A DNA stretch of 8,953 bases. Source: Lachnospiraceae bacterium (GTDB lineage: Bacteria > Bacillota > Clostridia > Lachnospirales > Lachnospiraceae). This document shows positions 6,271 through 8,953 of this stretch, one piece after another (position 1 is the stretch's first letter; each line of letters starts with the position of its first letter). The stretch covers positions 1 to 8,953 of the forward strand of contig JAJQCL010000151.1 of the NCBI GenBank assembly GCA_021202715.1, given 5' to 3'. A program made the translations under genes and the position numbers. The notes beneath the pieces are model-generated. The model did no database searches, was not told where the DNA came from, and was given only the letters and a program-made list of their open reading frames with translations.

Positions 6271-8244
6271 TCACTTCATCCCCCTTACTGCGGTTTTCCC
6301 GGCCTTGATCTTCGATACCAGCGGAATCTTTGAGGAGCAAATGTACTCGCAGCAGCGGCACTCCACGCAGTCCATGACGTGCCGGGCCTTCATGCCCTGC
6401 CAGTTCTCCGTGTCCGCGTATCTGGCAAAATACAGAGGCGCCAGTTCCATCGGGCAGACATCCATACAGCGTCCGCACTTGATGCACGGCTGCTCCGCCG
6501 TGTGGTCAGTGTCCACGGCGATGATGCCGTTGGAGCCCTTCATGATCGGTACGTTCAGATCAGAGAGGACGAAGCCCATCATGGGACCGCCGGCCTTGTA
6601 TGTAATATCCGTTTCCGTATCCACACCGCCGCAGAAATCCACCAGATCCTTCGTATTGGAACCGATCTTTACCATATAGTTGCCCGGCTTCTTCAGACGC
6701 TCGCCGGTCACGGTCACCGCGCGCTCGATCAGCGGCATTCCCTTTTGAATCGCGTCGGAGATGGCTTTGGCGGTGCTGACATTGCTGACGACGCAGCCAA
6801 CATCCGCCGGGAGACCGCCGCTCGGAACCTGGCGTTTGAGGATATGCTTGATCAGCATCTTCTCAGCGCCCTGCGGGTATTTTGTCTTCACAGCCCGCAC
6901 TTCGAGGTTGTCATAGTCTGCGGCCTTTGCTTTCATGAGTTCGATGGCATCCGGTTTATTGTCTTCGATGACAATCACGCCTTTTCCGGCGCCGACCGTT
7001 TTCAGAATCGCGCGCAGGCCGAAGATCACATCGTCCGCGTATTCCAGCATCAGGCGATGATCCGCGGTCAGGAGCGGTTCGCACTCGCAGCCGTTTAACA
7101 GGATCGTATCCACCGGCTTGGCAGGCTTCAGCTTGACGGAGGTCGGAAAGCCCGCGCCGCCCATGCCGACGATACCGGCTTCCTTGACGATCTCCACGAT
7201 CTCATCGGGCGTCAGTTCGTCCAGCGTACCGCGCGGCTGCACGGACTCATCCAGCGTGTTCTTCCCGTCCGACCGGATGACGACGGCCGGGCAGGTGCCC
7301 CGTGTCGCATGGCCCCGCGTCTCGATGGCGATCACAGTGCCGCTGACGCTTGAATGAACCGGGCTGCTGATGAAACCGGCCGATTCGCCGATCTTCTGGC
7401 CCGCCTTCACGGTGTCGCCCACTTCCACGATCGGATTCGCCGGTGCGCCCGCGTGCATGGACAGCGGGATCGCGACGATCTCCGGCTCCGGGAAGGGCTG
7501 CAGAGGCAGATGCTCGGTGGCTTCCTTGCGCTCCAGAGGATGTACGCCGCCGTAATAGCCGTCGAGGCGGCTCTGGCGAAGAGAGGTGACGTACTTATTC
7601 ACGTATTCGAAATCGACTTTTGAGTAATCCCGCAGCTGCACGGGCTGACCCAGGAATTCCTCCAGCCGTCCCTGCTTCTCTAACCGGCGGTAAATCTTCT
7701 CCCAGGCGCAGTCCTTCTCCGGGTCGACCTCACATTTGCCGTTCTTTGTGCCGCCGCACTGCCCGTTCACCAGACTCTTCGAACAGTCGACGATGGGACA
7801 GAGCCCGCCGGTGACATTCAGATAGCACTGCGCACAGGCGCCACATTTCTTTTCTGTCAGCGCCATGCTGTGATATCCGGCAACCTGCAGAGAATCTGCC
7901 GCCGCAAAGACAGGAAGCTGTTTTTCTCTGGCCAGATCGGCAACCGTCTGAACTCCCAAGCCGCAGGAGACGACAAAGATGCTCTCTGTCTCCTCAGGAA
8001 TCATATCCTGCAGTGTCCGCGCCGTCTGTGTCCTGTTGCACAGAAAATCCACGCGGGTGCTTCCAGTGACGGATTTCCCTTCTTCCTCCGCGATCTTTAC
8101 AAACGCGGCGCCGTCCGGCTCATCCTCCGTCGTAAACTCCTTGAAGCACTTATTGCAGGCGACGACGAACAGGTGATCCGTATCTGACAATACGGACGCC
8201 AGCTCGCCGCGGTCTTTCAGCCTGTATTTGGTGTAGTCCTCCAA
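6271..8244 (-). CDS. rnfC2: RnfC2-like NADH-oxidising subunit with N-terminal MetV-like domain
   Basis: Soluble protein of 657 aa that probably takes electrons from NADH and feeds MetV/MetF. Residues 1-200 are a MetV-like domain: CxxC at 30/33, Cys69, Cys94, CxxCxxC at 134/137/140, and YLNVTGGLCPIVDCSKSL (141-158). A linker leads to an RnfC module: GGVHPLERKEAT (232-243), a lipoyl-like sandwich domain (about 255-325), the FMN/NADH-binding type GMGGAGFPT (360-368) and NGCECEP (384-390), an SLBB-like region, and two CxxCxxCxxxC [4Fe-4S] motifs (587/590/593/597 and 626/629/632/636). No membrane helix is seen. Ordinary RnfC is about 440 aa, so the extra length is the MetV part. I choose the TTG at 8244 because AAAGGAGGT (8251-8259) lies 6 nt upstream; in-frame ATGs at 8271 and 8280 have no ribosome binding site. 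It is the first gene of the operon. Confidence 0.92.
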   Translation of the reverse strand: MEDYTKYRLKDRGELASVLSDTDHLFVVACNKCFKEFTTEDEPDGAAFVKIAEEEGKSVTGSTRVDFLCNRTQTARTLQDMIPEETESIFVVSCGLGVQTVADLAREKQLPVFAAADSLQVAGYHSMALTEKKCGACAQCYLNVTGGLCPIVDCSKSLVNGQCGGTKNGKCEVDPEKDCAWEKIYRRLEKQGRLEEFLGQPVQLRDYSKVDFEYVNKYVTSLRQSRLDGYYGGVHPLERKEATEHLPLQPFPEPEIVAIPLSMHAGAPANPIVEVGDTVKAGQKIGESAGFISSPVHSSVSGTVIAIETRGHATRGTCPAVVIRSDGKNTLDESVQPRGTLDELTPDEIVEIVKEAGIVGMGGAGFPTSVKLKPAKPVDTILLNGCECEPLLTADHRLMLEYADDVIFGLRAILKTVGAGKGVIVIEDNKPDAIELMKAKAADYDNLEVRAVKTKYPQGAEKMLIKHILKRQVPSGGLPADVGCVVSNVSTAKAISDAIQKGMPLIERAVTVTGERLKKPGNYMVKIGSNTKDLVDFCGGVDTETDITYKAGGPMMGFVLSDLNVPIMKGSNGIIAVDTDHTAEQPCIKCGRCMDVCPMELAPLYFARYADTENWQGMKARHVMDCVECRCCEYICSSKIPLVSKIKAGKTAVRGMK

Positions 8245-8377
8245 GCGCCCACCTCCTTTGTTTCTATTCATCTCTATCATGATGCATACCGTCCGGCTGT
8301 CGGGACTTTGACAGAAGCCTGTTGCGTTCGGACGATGCAAACATACAGTAAACGGCAAAGATTTTGACGCTCACTAT
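8245..8377 (-). promoter_or_regulatory. Structured 5' leader of the rnfC2-metV-metF operon
   Basis: About 133 nt separate the expected transcription start (near 8377) from the TTG. On the minus strand, TGCATCGTCCG (8339-8329) pairs with CGGACG-GT-ATGCA (8295-8283): 11 bp with a 2-nt bulge. Inside it CTGTC and GACAG form a second 5-bp stem with an 8-nt loop, and ACAG/CTGT offers a competing pairing. The fold ends about 24 nt before the ribosome binding site. No consensus of a named riboswitch was recognised; tetrahydrofolate riboswitches were considered and do not match by eye. Confidence 0.5.
8251..8259 (-). promoter_or_regulatory. Near-perfect Shine-Dalgarno fixing a TTG start for rnfC2
   Basis: Minus-strand AAAGGAGGT stands 6 nt before TTG 8244-8242. 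It decides the start against the two in-frame ATGs upstream, one of which would translate this element as KGG. Confidence 0.85.
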
Positions 8378-8383
8378 GGCATC

Positions 8384-8412
8384 ATTTTAGACCCTCAGGA
8401 TGGTTTTTTCAA
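8384..8412 (-). promoter_or_regulatory. Sigma-A type promoter of the rnfC2-metV-metF operon
   Basis: On the minus strand, -35 TTGAAA (8412-8407) and -10 TAAAAT (8389-8384) are separated by exactly 17 nt, each one mismatch from consensus. The upstream stretch (8413-8465) is strongly A/T-rich and could act as an UP element. Transcription should start near 8377. Confidence 0.8.
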
Positions 8413-8486
8413 GGTTTTTTCGAGATTCGGTTATATTTTTCACTATTTAGTTATTTGATTAACAATTAGATGCGATGCCGCCACGC

Positions 8487-8521
8487 AAAATGTCGCCGGA
8501 ACGGTGGTTTTGTTCCGGCGA
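8487..8521 (-). terminator. Intrinsic terminator of the HD phosphohydrolase gene
   Basis: A perfect 10-bp GC-rich inverted repeat (8493-8502 with 8512-8521, loop 9 nt) begins 22 nt past the minus-strand stop at 8544. The tail is CATTTTG (T4 at 8490-8487), so the U-tract is short and some read-through toward rnfC2 is possible. Confidence 0.6.
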
Positions 8522-8543
8522 ACAGAGCAGCGTTTTTTATGGA

Positions 8544-8953
8544 TCAAAGAATTTTACTGCCGTTGGCGGTCAGCTTGAAACGGGTTCCCAGAATCTCAGC
8601 GGCGCCGCGGCAGAGCAGCATCCGCCCCAGAAAAATATCGAAATACTCATACATCGTGCAGATGCTCTCATCCACCTGCAGGTTCAGGGCGATGGTTTTC
8701 TTCTCTTTATCCACTTTCAGCTTTGTCTTGGTGACCGCGTAATTCACCCGATCGTGGATGTCGAAAGCAGACCGTTCCTTGTTCCGCACGCGGTTGCGCC
8801 GCACATCGCTCTTATCTGCCAGGATCAGTGCTGCGGAGATGGCCTCTGTGGCGCCACCGGTGGACTCATCGTGATTGCCGATGGCGGAGACCACGGTCAG
8901 GCGGTCGGCCAGAGGCAGATCCGTTTCTTTCAGGAGATCATTGGCCAGAAGGG
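8544..8953 (-). CDS. HD-domain phosphohydrolase, C-terminal part (partial)
   Basis: The open frame continues past the window edge; 135 residues are visible and the N-terminus is missing, so the GTG at 8894 is an internal codon and not a start. The visible part contains SAIGNHDESTGG, AALILADKSDVRRNRVR and FDIHDRVNYAV, then a Lys-rich strand and the ending FKLTANGSKIL. I recognise this as a conserved Firmicutes HD-family phosphohydrolase of about 220 aa whose first metal-binding His/HD motifs should lie in the missing part. The substrate is unknown; HD proteins hydrolyse phosphomonoesters or nucleotides using divalent metals. It has its own terminator and shows no evident link to the reductase operon apart from sharing strand and direction. 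Confidence 0.82.
   Translation of the reverse strand, partial: LLANDLLKETDLPLADRLTVVSAIGNHDESTGGATEAISAALILADKSDVRRNRVRNKERSAFDIHDRVNYAVTKTKLKVDKEKKTIALNLQVDESICTMYEYFDIFLGRMLLCRGAAEILGTRFKLTANGSKIL

Noticed and set aside
6379..7098. Plus-strand open frame of 239 codons opposite rnfC2
   Set aside because: It is a His/Arg-rich shadow of the RnfC frame, whose FMN and Fe-S motifs are unambiguous.
8245..8358. N-terminal extension of rnfC2 from codons at 8358, 8280 or 8271
   Set aside because: The extension would translate the leader hairpin and the Shine-Dalgarno (as KGG). TTG 8244 has the proper spacing to AAAGGAGGT.
8245..8377. Tetrahydrofolate riboswitch
   Set aside because: It would suit a folate operon, but I could not match the conserved core of either known class by eye, so only a structured leader is reported.

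Overview
The window looks like a chromosomal segment from an acetogenic member of the Clostridia, probably Lachnospiraceae- or Eubacteriaceae-like. I infer this from the acetogen-type methylenetetrahydrofolate reductase operon, the two-component/FtsX-type ABC exporter module typical of Firmicutes, strong AGGAGG-type ribosome binding sites, and a fairly GC-rich composition (mid-50s % by eye). No tRNA, rRNA, CRISPR array, insertion sequence or phage gene was seen.

Left half, plus strand (1-4578): the last codons of what looks like an OmpR-family response regulator run into a sensor histidine kinase with one membrane helix and no extracellular sensor domain. After a 172-nt gap rich in ATGAC/GTCAT boxes come an ABC ATPase and a 925-residue permease made of two FtsX/MacB-like modules, overlapping by ATGA. 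This is the usual layout of a peptide-stress or lipid-active exporter controlled by its own two-component system. The substrate cannot be told from sequence.

Middle (4579-4743): a convergent intergenic region with a probable plus-strand terminator hairpin followed by a perfect 14-bp hairpin that is a strong terminator for the minus-strand operon and may work in both directions.

Right half, minus strand (8412 down to 4744): a promoter (TTGAAA-N17-TAAAAT) and a structured leader of about 130 nt precede three tightly packed genes: a TTG-started RnfC2-like protein whose N-terminus is a complete MetV-like domain, then metV, then metF. Together they should encode a soluble NADH-oxidising MetF-MetV-RnfC2 methylenetetrahydrofolate reductase of the methyl branch of the Wood-Ljungdahl pathway, of the kind described in Acetobacterium woodii. 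The notable features are two MetV domains in one operon, with the fused copy lacking one CxxCxxC cysteine cluster, and the structured leader.

Right edge (8544-8953, minus strand): the C-terminal part of an HD-family phosphohydrolase, with its terminator hairpin at 8493-8521.
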